NCBI RefSeq assembly: GCF_031583575.1
Contig: NZ_CP134146.1
Span: 248,001-312,000 of the forward strand
Length of the DNA: 64,000 nucleotides
DNA from: Thalassotalea nanhaiensis
GTDB taxonomy: Bacteria; Pseudomonadota; Gammaproteobacteria; Enterobacterales; Alteromonadaceae
Reading direction: 5' to 3'
A program made the position numbers and the translations under genes. This document shows positions 35,796 through 43,812 of this stretch, piece by piece; within the stretch, counting starts at the first letter, position 1, and every line of letters begins with the position of its first letter. The notes under the pieces are model-generated. The model saw only the letters and a program-made list of their open reading frames with translations. It was not told the origin of the DNA and made no database searches.

Positions 35796-36851
35796 TTGGA
35801 AATAAGGAAGTTAAATACACTTAGAGGTATAGCGGCACTCGTTGTCTTTATTACTCACTTCAGCGACGCCACCAATTGGCTTGACGGCGCTTTAGGAGGT
35901 CGAGCAGGTCAATACGGCGTAATGTTATTTTTTATGCTTAGTGGCTTCCTTATGTCTTATCTTTATTTCGATAAAGCATTCACTAAAGTAAATTTACAAA
36001 CTTACTTTCTTGCCCGTGTAGGCAGGGTTCTGCCGCTGTATTTATTGATTGTATTCTCCTCTTACTTTTTATCACTCACTGGAATGCAAGGGTTGTATGA
36101 AATTACCGATATCCACTCCTTAATCGCCCATTTAATGTTTATATATGGTGAAAGTGTGCTCTGGACAATATCGCCAGAAATGCAGTTCTATTTCGCTTTT
36201 ACTTTATTTTGGTATTTCACCGCCAGCAGAGCAGGGTATATTTATGTATTAGTCGTGGCAGTTCTAATTTTATTATTTTTTACCAACTTTCCGCGTTTGT
36301 ATGGTGACTTCAGCGGCATTAAATATAATTTCTTTCTTATTCTTCGAAGCCTGCCCTATTTCTTTGTGGGCGTTATTTTCGGCATGCACTATAAATCGTT
36401 TAAAGTGCCTGAATACCTCAAGAAGAACTGGTTTATTTTAACTCTTCTTCTGATCCCTTTGATGTTTCCACAATTTTCACCTGTAACATCGGATGCAAAA
36501 AATAAAATGTGGCTCAGCTACGAAGTGCTATTAGTGATGAGCACCGTGTTTTTTTGTATTGTGTTTTTGGTGCCGAATAATAATATTCTCCTGGCTAATA
36601 AGGTGGGAGATTTTATTGGAAAAATATCATATTCACTGTATCTATTGCACATGCCTATTATTGCTAAAGTGAATGAGTTAACTTTATCCATAGAGCTTAA
36701 GCTGTTGGTGTCGATTATTCTTAGTGTTGGAGCTGCTTATCTATCGTATCGATATTTTGAGAAACCTTCAGCTAAATACATTCGAAATATCGCACCTAAC
36801 AAGTTATTACCGAGCGTAAAACAACGCTGGCTTTTGCTTCGTCGTCGCTAA
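35796..36851 (+). CDS. Acyltransferase-3 family membrane protein
   Basis: 351 aa from TTG 35796, with GAGGGTAGG upstream. About ten hydrophobic segments. LNTLRGIAALVVFITHFSD gives the motif with catalytic His, and RVGRVLPLYLLIV and SYSLYLLHMPI are conserved in the OafA/Nod-X family. It would O-acylate a cell-surface sugar. The last 19 residues (NKLLPSVKQRWLLLRRR end) are encoded inside attC 22, so the natural stop has been lost or replaced. Confidence 0.85.
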   Translation: MEIRKLNTLRGIAALVVFITHFSDATNWLDGALGGRAGQYGVMLFFMLSGFLMSYLYFDKAFTKVNLQTYFLARVGRVLPLYLLIVFSSYFLSLTGMQGLYEITDIHSLIAHLMFIYGESVLWTISPEMQFYFAFTLFWYFTASRAGYIYVLVVAVLILLFFTNFPRLYGDFSGIKYNFFLILRSLPYFFVGVIFGMHYKSFKVPEYLKKNWFILTLLLIPLMFPQFSPVTSDAKNKMWLSYEVLLVMSTVFFCIVFLVPNNNILLANKVGDFIGKISYSLYLLHMPIIAKVNELTLSIELKLLVSIILSVGAAYLSYRYFEKPSAKYIRNIAPNKLLPSVKQRWLLLRRR

Positions 36852-36889
36852 TGTTAGCCAACACTACGCCCGACAAAAGGGTGCTATAT
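36794..36889 (+). other. attC site 22
   Basis: 96 bp from ACCTAAC to GCTATAT (one change from GTTATAT). Arms GCGTAAAACAACGCTGGCTT and GTTAGCCAACACTACGCC pair. It overlaps the end of the acyltransferase frame. Confidence 0.85.
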
Positions 36890-36912
36890 GAATCAAGAAA
36901 TTTGGAGTTTTT

Positions 36913-37371
36913 ATGAGAAATCTAGTGTTAATTTTTAGCCTTTTATTTGCTACAACAGCAGCAGCAAATGAAATTGATCTAAAGAAATTCGCTCACACTT
37001 ACTTTGATACCATGATCGCAACTCAAGCTCCTGATGCAACGAAAAATGATTTGGAGAACTATTTTGCCTTGCTTACTGACGATGTCGGGCATTCACATTT
37101 GCCATGGGTAACCGATGACTCCAGATTGCCTGACGGCAAAGAGGCTATGCGCAAAGGTATGCTATTTTATTTAGGTGCTCATACTGAATATAGTGCAGAG
37201 CTGCTTAACGTTTTTACTTTTAATAACTCTGCCATTGCAATTCGCTATAGAAATAGTGCCAAAGGCATTCATCCACAAAACAAACAAGCCATTGCTTATA
37301 CACAGGTAATGATGGAAGTGTTGGAAATTGAAAATGGCAAAGTTGCTGTCATTCGAAAATACCATGAGTAA
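36913..37371 (+). CDS. Secreted NTF2-like protein, cassette gene
   Basis: 152 aa with signal peptide (RNLVLIFSLLFATTAAA). The rest follows the SnoaL/NTF2 pattern: YFDTMIATQAPDATKNDLENYFALLTDDVGH, then GKEAMRKGMLFYLG and a final VIRKYHE strand. Probably a periplasmic small-molecule-binding or isomerase-like protein. Substrate unknown. Confidence 0.72.
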   Translation: MRNLVLIFSLLFATTAAANEIDLKKFAHTYFDTMIATQAPDATKNDLENYFALLTDDVGHSHLPWVTDDSRLPDGKEAMRKGMLFYLGAHTEYSAELLNVFTFNNSAIAIRYRNSAKGIHPQNKQAIAYTQVMMEVLEIENGKVAVIRKYHE

Positions 37372-37441
37372 ATCTACAAAACAGTTGGCTTCGCTTTACA
37401 TTTAATCAACCTATACTGAACCCATTAACGCGGCATTATAT
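37372..37441 (+). other. Degenerate attC site 23
   Basis: About 70 bp. CAGTTGGCTTCGCTT arm and ATTAACGCGGCATTATAT right end remain. The left box is gone, and the core is ATTATAT. Confidence 0.68.
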
Positions 37442-37454
37442 TTTTAGGCAAGTC

Positions 37455-37856
37455 ATGAGTACTCAGCACATTATTATTTTTGATGGCGTTTGTCATTTCT
37501 GTAACAGCTCTGTCAATTTCATTATTAAGCGAGATCATAAAAATGTGTTTGTCTTTACGCCAATGCAAAGCAAACCTGCACAAAATTTAATTGCAAAATA
37601 CCAAGTTGAAAATGTTGGCTTTGATACATTCCTACTAATCAAAAATAATGAATGCTATTACCGTACAGATGCCGCATTAGAAATTACCAAAGACTTATCT
37701 GGTCTTTGGTTTTTATTTCGAGTTTTTAAATTGTGTCCCAGGCCTATTCGGGATTATTTCTATCGTTTGTTGGCTAGAAATAGGTATAGTATTTTTGGTA
37801 AGACAGATGCTTGTATGATCCCAACAGCAGAAGTTAAAAGTAAGTTTTTGGAATAA
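37455..37856 (+). CDS. DCC-family (DUF393) thioredoxin-like protein
   Basis: 133 aa. The family-defining FDGVCHFCNSSVNFI motif carries D9 and the C12-x2-C15 pair, followed by FTPMQS and the DAALEI region (YYRTDAALEITK). DUF393 proteins are predicted thiol-disulfide oxidoreductases. Cytoplasmic, no signal. Function not established. Confidence 0.88.
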   Translation: MSTQHIIIFDGVCHFCNSSVNFIIKRDHKNVFVFTPMQSKPAQNLIAKYQVENVGFDTFLLIKNNECYYRTDAALEITKDLSGLWFLFRVFKLCPRPIRDYFYRLLARNRYSIFGKTDACMIPTAEVKSKFLE

Positions 37857-37925
37857 TAAAAATAAATCAAGCGGTTTCAGCACGACAACATACCGTGTGA
37901 AAGTTATCGACAAAAGGTGTTATAT
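37857..37925 (+). other. attC remnant 24
   Basis: About 69 bp. The left side AATAAATCAAGCGG is mutated, but the right end GACAAAAGGTGTTATAT keeps a perfect core GTTATAT, which overlaps the start codon of the next gene. Confidence 0.65.
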
Positions 37926-38346
37926 GACAGAAGAACAAGAAATTAAATCAACGTTAGAAGATTATGCAAAAGCATATTGTGCTAAAGATATTGACTCATT
38001 AATGGCCGTGTTTGAAGACAGCGATGACATTTCTGCAATTGGCACCGGCGCTGATGAACTTTGTGAAGGGAGAGCAGCTGTTAAGGAGCTATTCCTTAGA
38101 AACTTTGCAGAAGCTACTGCCTATGAGTTTGAATGGCAGTGGTCAAATATAAATATTTTGAATGATTATGCTGTGGTTGCCATTTCATTGGTTATTCATC
38201 TTGAGTATCAAGGAGAAAGATTAGAAATACCAATTAGATGGAGTGTCGCATTAAGAAAAACAGACCGGTGGGTATGGTTGCACCGGCATGCATCGTCACC
38301 CGCGGTAAATCAAGATGAAGGACAAGCATACCCGCAAGAGTCGTAA
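37924..38346 (+). CDS. SnoaL-like protein, last cassette gene
   Basis: 140 aa from ATG 37924 (AAAAGG 6 nt upstream; an earlier in-frame start lies in the attC). NTF2/SnoaL-3 layout: EEQEIKSTLEDYAKAYCAKDIDSLM, then EDSDDISAIGTG, GRAAVKELF and the C-terminal strands WVWLHRHAS. Family members are often annotated only by fold. No attC follows; its stop is 15 nt from the argE stop, so the array ends here. Confidence 0.75.
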   Translation: MTEEQEIKSTLEDYAKAYCAKDIDSLMAVFEDSDDISAIGTGADELCEGRAAVKELFLRNFAEATAYEFEWQWSNINILNDYAVVAISLVIHLEYQGERLEIPIRWSVALRKTDRWVWLHRHASSPAVNQDEGQAYPQES

Positions 38347-38361
38347 TTTTTTTATTCGTAT

Positions 38362-39507
38362 TTAAAAACAATATTTTTGAATAAACTTTAATAGTATTTT
38401 TTCTGTCGGTTCAATTTGGTCAAACGCTAAATATTCATTTACCTGGTGCGCTTGGTCGATTGAACCTGGTCCCAACACGATTGTTTGACAACCTAGTTGC
38501 TGAATGAAAGGTGCTTCGGTAGCGTAATTAACTGCTTGGCAGCAATGGCCAGAGAATTTTTCTGCAAGTTTTACCAGTTCGCTATTTTCATCCTCAGCAA
38601 ATGCAGGCGAACTGGCATGCAATTCTTCCATTGACACTCTACCAGGGTAATTTTCGGCAACGTCTTTTAACGCTTCCGATAACCAATGAACCAACTCTTC
38701 ATCTTTTATGCCGGGTAGGGCCCGTAAATCGATATCTAGATAACAGTCACCACAAATGCGATTAGCACTATCGCCACCTTTAATAGCGCCAAAATTTAAC
38801 GTTGGCTCAGTTACAGTAAATGCTTCATTAATGTATTTGTCGGCGAGGTCATTTTTTAAGTTCATCAATTTTTCAATGATGAAATACATCACCTCAATGG
38901 CGTTAACGCCTTTTTGTGGCATGCTGGAATGGCCTGATTTACCTTTTACCGAAATACGATGCGACATATGACCCTTATGCATGATCACCGGCTGTAAATT
39001 GGTTGGCTCACCTATTATTGCTACGTCTGGCTTTGCCAATTGTTGCTCGATAAAAAAACGTGCCCCGGCCATGGTGGTTTCTTCATCGGCTGTCGCTAAT
39101 ACATAGAGTGGTTTGCGCATATCTTTAATAGGCAAGTGTTTACAGGCTTGTAGTATGAACGCAAAAAATCCCTTCATGTCACAGGTGCCTAAACCATAAA
39201 ATTTGTCAGCTTTATCGGTAATGGTAAAAGGATCACTATCCCAGCCTTTTTCATCAAAAGGTACAGTGTCGCTATGCCCTGATAACAATAAACCGCCTTC
39301 ACCCTCGCCAAGTTTGGCAAGTAAGTTATATTTTCCTCTACTGTCGGGAACTTGTTGAATATTGATGCTAAACCCTAAATCGGCAAACCAGGTTGCCAGT
39401 AATTCAATTACCGTTTGATTGCTTTGATCCCATTTGGTTGAGGTGGCACTAATTGAGGGGCACGCAATCAATTCAGTTAAGGCTTGTTGAAAATTTGGTA
39501 AAGGCAT
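38362..39507 (-). CDS. argE: Acetylornithine deacetylase
   Basis: 381 aa M20 metallopeptidase-fold enzyme. Zinc ligands in LLSGHSDTVPFD, GLGTCDMKGF and ATADEETTMAGA; the dimerisation domain contains HMSHRISVKGKSGHSS; the last ligand His is in GSIDQAHQVNEY. It removes acetyl from N-acetylornithine. Divergent from argCBFGH, as in many Gammaproteobacteria. Its 3' end faces the cassette array. Confidence 0.95.
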   Translation of the reverse strand: MPLPNFQQALTELIACPSISATSTKWDQSNQTVIELLATWFADLGFSINIQQVPDSRGKYNLLAKLGEGEGGLLLSGHSDTVPFDEKGWDSDPFTITDKADKFYGLGTCDMKGFFAFILQACKHLPIKDMRKPLYVLATADEETTMAGARFFIEQQLAKPDVAIIGEPTNLQPVIMHKGHMSHRISVKGKSGHSSMPQKGVNAIEVMYFIIEKLMNLKNDLADKYINEAFTVTEPTLNFGAIKGGDSANRICGDCYLDIDLRALPGIKDEELVHWLSEALKDVAENYPGRVSMEELHASSPAFAEDENSELVKLAEKFSGHCCQAVNYATEAPFIQQLGCQTIVLGPGSIDQAHQVNEYLAFDQIEPTEKILLKFIQKYCF

Positions 39508-39547
39508 AGTTATTCCATATTAAACGTTAAAATACTTATGCTAAAAA

Positions 39548-39565
39548 GTTGCATAAATAATCAAT
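39548..39565. promoter_or_regulatory. Candidate ARG box
   Basis: The 18-mer at 39548-39565 (GTTGCATAAATAATCAAT) matches the ArgR consensus TNTGAATWWWWATTCANW with three mismatches. It lies in the argE-argC divergent region, next to the argE start, where ArgR would repress. A weaker box may lie 3 bp to its left. Confidence 0.45.
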
Positions 39566-39746
39566 ACTTGTTACTTTCACACTATCAGTGTAATCAAGCA
39601 GATGTTTTCTGGCTACTAAATAATTATTTAAGCTGTAACTTTAGGTAATTACTGTGTTTTGAATTGTGTTGGAACGATGAATTTGTTCGCTAGATATACA
39701 ATTGTTGATTATAATTTAATGAATAGAATTGCAATAAGGTAAGTTT

Positions 39747-40805
39747 GTGAAAGTAGCAGTTGTAGGTGCTAGCGGTTATGCAGGCGCTGAATTAGTTGAA
39801 ATATTAACTCAACATAACAAAATTAGTGATTTTCAGGTGTTGGTATCTGAAGGTAGTGCATCAAGTGGTTTACTATTTTCTGATCTATACCCGCGCATGA
39901 AATCTGTTTGCGACAAACCTTTGCAACCGTTCTCAAAAAATTGGCTGGATCAAAACTTAGACTTAGATGCTGTATTCTTTGCAACTCCACATGAGTATTC
40001 GCAGCAATGGGCATTTGAATTTGTAAATGCGGGAATAAAAGTATTCGATCTTTCTGGCGCATTTCGTTTAAGCGAAGCTAGCGATTACCCTAAATATTAT
40101 GGTTTTGAGCATAAGCATCAAGATCTACTAAATGCAGCAATTTATGGTTTAGCTGAATTTAACGGTGAAGCGATTAAAAGCGCTAATCTTGTTGCCGTTC
40201 CAGGTTGTTATCCAACAGCCAGCTTGTTAGCACTCAAACCAATTACTGCAAATAACTTACAACAAGACAATGGCTTAATTGTTGTTAATGGAATTAGTGG
40301 TGTGAGTGGTGCAGGTAGAAAAGCGTCTCTTGCAACCAGCTTTAATGAATTAAGTTTAAAAGCTTACAACATTTTACAGCACCGTCATCAACCAGAAATT
40401 AGTCAAGAGTGTGGTCAGCAAGTGATTTTTAACCCACATATTGCACCTTATAAACGTGGCTTGCTGTCAACGGTAACATTAAATTTAAAAAGTGACGTAA
40501 CTGCTGAGCAGGTAGAGCAAGCGTTTAGCGATGCTTATAGCAATACCCCACTGGTAAGAATAAGCAATGATTGGCCAAAAATTGATGATGTAAGCAGTAC
40601 TCCTTTTGCCAATGTGAAGTGGCAGTTTGACCAAGAAAAACATGTACTGGTTGCAAGTTGTGCTATCGATAACTTATTAAAAGGTGCGGCTTCGCAAGCA
40701 ATCCAATGTTTTAACTTAACCTTAGGTTTAGACTCACATTATGGCTTACTGCCTAATTCTATGAGCAACTCTATGACCAATTCTATGAATAAGGGAGATG
40801 CTTAA
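39747..40805 (+). CDS. argC: N-acetyl-gamma-glutamyl-phosphate reductase
   Basis: 352 aa. Rossmann motif VAVVGASGYAGAELVEIL, catalytic Cys in VAVPGCYPTAS, and HRHQPEI toward the end of the catalytic domain. It reduces N-acetylglutamyl phosphate to the semialdehyde. The C-terminus is a short Met/Ser/Asn-rich repeat (NSMSNSMTNSMNKG), probably disordered. First gene of argCBFGH; its stop is followed directly by the argB ATG. Confidence 0.96.
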   Translation: MKVAVVGASGYAGAELVEILTQHNKISDFQVLVSEGSASSGLLFSDLYPRMKSVCDKPLQPFSKNWLDQNLDLDAVFFATPHEYSQQWAFEFVNAGIKVFDLSGAFRLSEASDYPKYYGFEHKHQDLLNAAIYGLAEFNGEAIKSANLVAVPGCYPTASLLALKPITANNLQQDNGLIVVNGISGVSGAGRKASLATSFNELSLKAYNILQHRHQPEISQECGQQVIFNPHIAPYKRGLLSTVTLNLKSDVTAEQVEQAFSDAYSNTPLVRISNDWPKIDDVSSTPFANVKWQFDQEKHVLVASCAIDNLLKGAASQAIQCFNLTLGLDSHYGLLPNSMSNSMTNSMNKGDA

Positions 40806-41585
40806 ATGAGCACGCCTTTGGTTATTAAGATTGGTGGCGCGATTATGGAATCGCCACAAGCACTTATTGAACTATTCAAAGTAGTTAAAACGCTGCAAGA
40901 CAATGTACAAGCGATTATTGTTGTGCATGGTGGTGGCTGCGTAGCTGATGAGCTACTTGCCAAAGCCGGCTACACCAGTAAAAAGGTAAATGGTTTACGA
41001 GTGAGTGAACCAGAACATATGCCTATAATTACCGGAGCACTCGCGGGCACGGTAAATAAAGCGTTAGTCGCCAGTGCTAATACGGTTGGCTTATCTGCCG
41101 TAGGTTTGGCTTTACATGATGGTCAAATGATCAAATGCACACCCGCAGAAGAATTTTTAGGCTGTGTTGGCGTACCAACCCCTAATGATGACGCATTTAT
41201 TAATGCATTAGTAACAGGTAATAGCGTTGCTATTATTTCATCTATTGGCTGTTTAGATAATGGTCAATTAGTAAACGTTAATGCCGATGATGCCGCAGTT
41301 GCTATTAGCCAATTAGTTAATGGCAATCTTATTTTATTAACCGATGTTGCCGGCGTGAAAGGTGCTTCAGGCGAGTATTTAGCAAGCCTCAATCATAAAG
41401 ATGCCCAACAACTAATCGAACAAGGTGTTATTGATGGCGGTATGATCGCCAAAGTAAACGCCGCCTTTACCGCTGCTACACAATTACGACGAAGTATCGC
41501 GGTTGCCAGTTGGAAGACGCCTGAGCAGTTAATCACACTGCAACAAGGGAACGTTTTTGGCACCCGTATTGAACCAAACATATAA
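40806..41585 (+). CDS. argB: N-acetylglutamate kinase
   Basis: 259 aa, amino-acid kinase fold: LVIKIGGAIM at the start, VVHGGGCVADELL for substrate binding, NVNADDAAVAISQL and the LTDVAGV motif. Length matches the E. coli type without arginine-sensitive N-terminal helix. It phosphorylates N-acetylglutamate. It directly abuts argC. Confidence 0.96.
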   Translation: MSTPLVIKIGGAIMESPQALIELFKVVKTLQDNVQAIIVVHGGGCVADELLAKAGYTSKKVNGLRVSEPEHMPIITGALAGTVNKALVASANTVGLSAVGLALHDGQMIKCTPAEEFLGCVGVPTPNDDAFINALVTGNSVAIISSIGCLDNGQLVNVNADDAAVAISQLVNGNLILLTDVAGVKGASGEYLASLNHKDAQQLIEQGVIDGGMIAKVNAAFTAATQLRRSIAVASWKTPEQLITLQQGNVFGTRIEPNI

Positions 41586-41623
41586 CACACACGTTAAATA
41601 CAGATTTAGAAAACAGGATACTT

Positions 41624-42535
41624 ATGTCATTACAACATTTTTTAGCAGACCAACTGCAGGATAAACAACAACTTTTAGAATTGATCGAGCAAGCGATTGA
41701 TATTAAAAATAACCCAAGTAAATACTCACAAGCATTAGCCGGAAAATCTGTAGTAATGCTTTTTGAAAAGCCATCTTTACGTACACATATCAGCTTTGAT
41801 ATTGGTATTCAAAAACTGGGTGGTCACAGTCTTTATATTGGCCAACAAAATGGCCAATTAGGTGAACGTGAACGCGTTAAAGACGTAGCTAAAAACCTTG
41901 CCTGTTGGAGTGACGCTATTGTTGCGCGTGTTTTTAAGCAGCAAGTGCTTGATGAAATGGCTGAACATGCAGGCATTCCTGTCATTAATGCGTTGAGCGA
42001 TTTATACCATCCGTGTCAAGCATTGGCTGACTACATGGCGCTTACCGAAAACTTTGGTAGTGTTGAAGGTTTAAATATTGCGTACATCGGTGATGGTAAC
42101 AATGTATCAAATTCATTAATGCTAATGGGCAGTATTTTAGGTGCAAATGTTACGGTAATAACCCCTCCAGGTTATGAACCTGACAATACATTGGTCGCTA
42201 AGGCGCAAACGCTTGCAGAACAAAGTGGTGCAACCTTAACTGTGTCGACGGATATTGACGATGCGAACAACCAACAAGTTATTTATACCGATACTTGGAT
42301 TTCTATGGGTGACAGTACTAAAGTTGATGCAATCCTAGAGAAATTTATGCCTTATCAAATTAATGATCAATTAATGGCTAAAGCAGGCGCGACTGCAGTA
42401 ATGCATTGTCAGCCGGCTCACTTAGAGCAAGAAATTACCACAAGCGTGTTTGATTCTAAGCAATCAATTGCTTTTCAACAAGCAGAAAACCGTATGTGGG
42501 CACAAAATTCAGTATTAGTAAGTTTATTTAAATAA
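41624..42535 (+). CDS. argF: Ornithine carbamoyltransferase
   Basis: 303 aa. Carbamoyl-phosphate motif FEKPSLRTHISFD (S-x-R-T with L between), HPCQALADYM, the ornithine loop SMGDS and the C-terminal MHCQPAHLEQEI. Forms citrulline from ornithine and carbamoyl phosphate. The distinct QKLGGHSLYIGQQNGQLGERE segment fits the short ArgF type. Third in argCBFGH. Confidence 0.95.
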   Translation: MSLQHFLADQLQDKQQLLELIEQAIDIKNNPSKYSQALAGKSVVMLFEKPSLRTHISFDIGIQKLGGHSLYIGQQNGQLGERERVKDVAKNLACWSDAIVARVFKQQVLDEMAEHAGIPVINALSDLYHPCQALADYMALTENFGSVEGLNIAYIGDGNNVSNSLMLMGSILGANVTVITPPGYEPDNTLVAKAQTLAEQSGATLTVSTDIDDANNQQVIYTDTWISMGDSTKVDAILEKFMPYQINDQLMAKAGATAVMHCQPAHLEQEITTSVFDSKQSIAFQQAENRMWAQNSVLVSLFK

Positions 42536-42596
42536 ATTTATTTAGAACTTATTAAGCGTAACCAAATTTAAAAATTAAAGAATTGAGAGTAATAAC

Positions 42597-43811
42597 ATGA
42601 GCAAGAAAATTAAAAAGGTAGTATTAGCGTATTCTGGTGGTTTAGATACTTCGGCGATCATTCCATGGTTAAAAGAAAACTACGAAGGCTGTGAAGTAGT
42701 CGCCTTTTGTGCCGATGTTGGTCAAGGCGAAGAAGAGCTTGTTGGTATTCAAGAAAAAGCCATTGCTTCAGGTGCTTCTGAATGTCACGTAGTTGATTTA
42801 AAAGAAGAATTTGTTAAAGACTATATCTTCCCTATTGTAAAAACTGGTGCAGTTTATGAAGGCCAGTACTTACTTGGTACGTCAATGGCACGTCCTGTTA
42901 TTGCTAAAGCGCATGTAGAAGTAGCTTTAAAAGTAGGCGCCGATGCCGTATGTCATGGTTGTACTGGTAAAGGTAATGACCAGGTACGTTTTGAGTCATG
43001 TTTTGCCGCGCTTGCCCCACAACTTACGGTTATTGCTCCATGGCGTGAGTGGGACATGGTTTCTCGTGAAGACTTATTAGATTACTTAGCAGAGCGTGAT
43101 ATTCCATGTTCTGCATCATTAACTAAAATATACAGTCGCGATGCTAACGCATGGCATATTTCGCACGAAGGTGGCGAATTAGAAGACCCATGGTGTGAGC
43201 CTACTAAAGAAGTTTGGACCATGACTACTGACCCATTAGACGCACCAAATGAACCTGGTTCAGTAATGCTTAGCTTTGATAAAGGTGAGCTAGTGTCTGT
43301 CGATGGCAAAGCAATGTCAGCCTATGAGTCTTTAGTTTATCTTAATGAAAAAGCTGGCGCACATGGTGTTGGTCGTATCGATATTGTTGAAAACCGTTTA
43401 GTTGGCATGAAGTCTCGCGGTTGTTATGAAACCCCAGGCGGCACAGTGTTAATGGCAGCTTATAAAGGCTTAGAGTCATTAATTCTTGATAAAGAATCGT
43501 TGAAATTCCGTGAGTCTGTAGCGTTAGAGTATTCACACGTAATTTATGATGGACGTTGGTTCACTCCTCTGGCTAAAGCACAAATGGCGGCAACCAACTC
43601 ATTTGCAGAGCAAGTCACTGGTGATGTAGTTGTGAAGCTTTATAAAGGCCAAGCGAATGTAACACAGCGTCGTTCACCAAACAGCTTATACTCAGAAGAG
43701 TTTGCGACCTTTGGTGCAGATGATGTGTACGACCAAAAACATGCAGAAGGTTTTATTCGTTTATTCAGCTTATCAAGCCGGATTAACGCGTTAAAACAGC
43801 AGGAGAAGTAA
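42597..43811 (+). CDS. argG: Argininosuccinate synthase
   Basis: 404 aa, class I synthase. PP-loop [12 protein letters not shown] at the N-terminus, [15 protein letters not shown] in the middle, and [15 protein letters not shown]-type region after it. Joins citrulline and aspartate with ATP. It precedes the fused argH with a 1-nt gap between stop and start. Confidence 0.97.
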   Translation: MSKKIKKVVLAYSGGLDTSAIIPWLKENYEGCEVVAFCADVGQGEEELVGIQEKAIASGASECHVVDLKEEFVKDYIFPIVKTGAVYEGQYLLGTSMARPVIAKAHVEVALKVGADAVCHGCTGKGNDQVRFESCFAALAPQLTVIAPWREWDMVSREDLLDYLAERDIPCSASLTKIYSRDANAWHISHEGGELEDPWCEPTKEVWTMTTDPLDAPNEPGSVMLSFDKGELVSVDGKAMSAYESLVYLNEKAGAHGVGRIDIVENRLVGMKSRGCYETPGGTVLMAAYKGLESLILDKESLKFRESVALEYSHVIYDGRWFTPLAKAQMAATNSFAEQVTGDVVVKLYKGQANVTQRRSPNSLYSEEFATFGADDVYDQKHAEGFIRLFSLSSRINALKQQEK

Positions 43812-43812
43812 T

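Larger units (their letters stand above)
20165..38346 (+). mobile_element. Integron cassette array without integrase
   Basis: About 18.2 kb with thirty small plus-strand genes, most followed by an attC-type site: a RYYYAAC-like box after the gene, an imperfect palindrome, and a GTTRRRY-like core before the next gene. Many sites share an inner arm pair of the type GTTGGCT/AGCCAAC and the phrase GCCCNTTANTTGGGCGTTA at the right end, i.e. a host-specific attC subfamily as in chromosomal integrons. I find no tyrosine recombinase of IntI type in the window. The first core-like GTTATAT is at 20165. The last gene has lost its attC and abuts argE. Confidence 0.93.

Noticed and set aside
20165-38346. 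Reading the regularly spaced palindromes as a CRISPR array
   Set aside because: Units are 60-120 bp imperfect palindromes separated by whole genes, with core sites at the ends; this is attC, not CRISPR.
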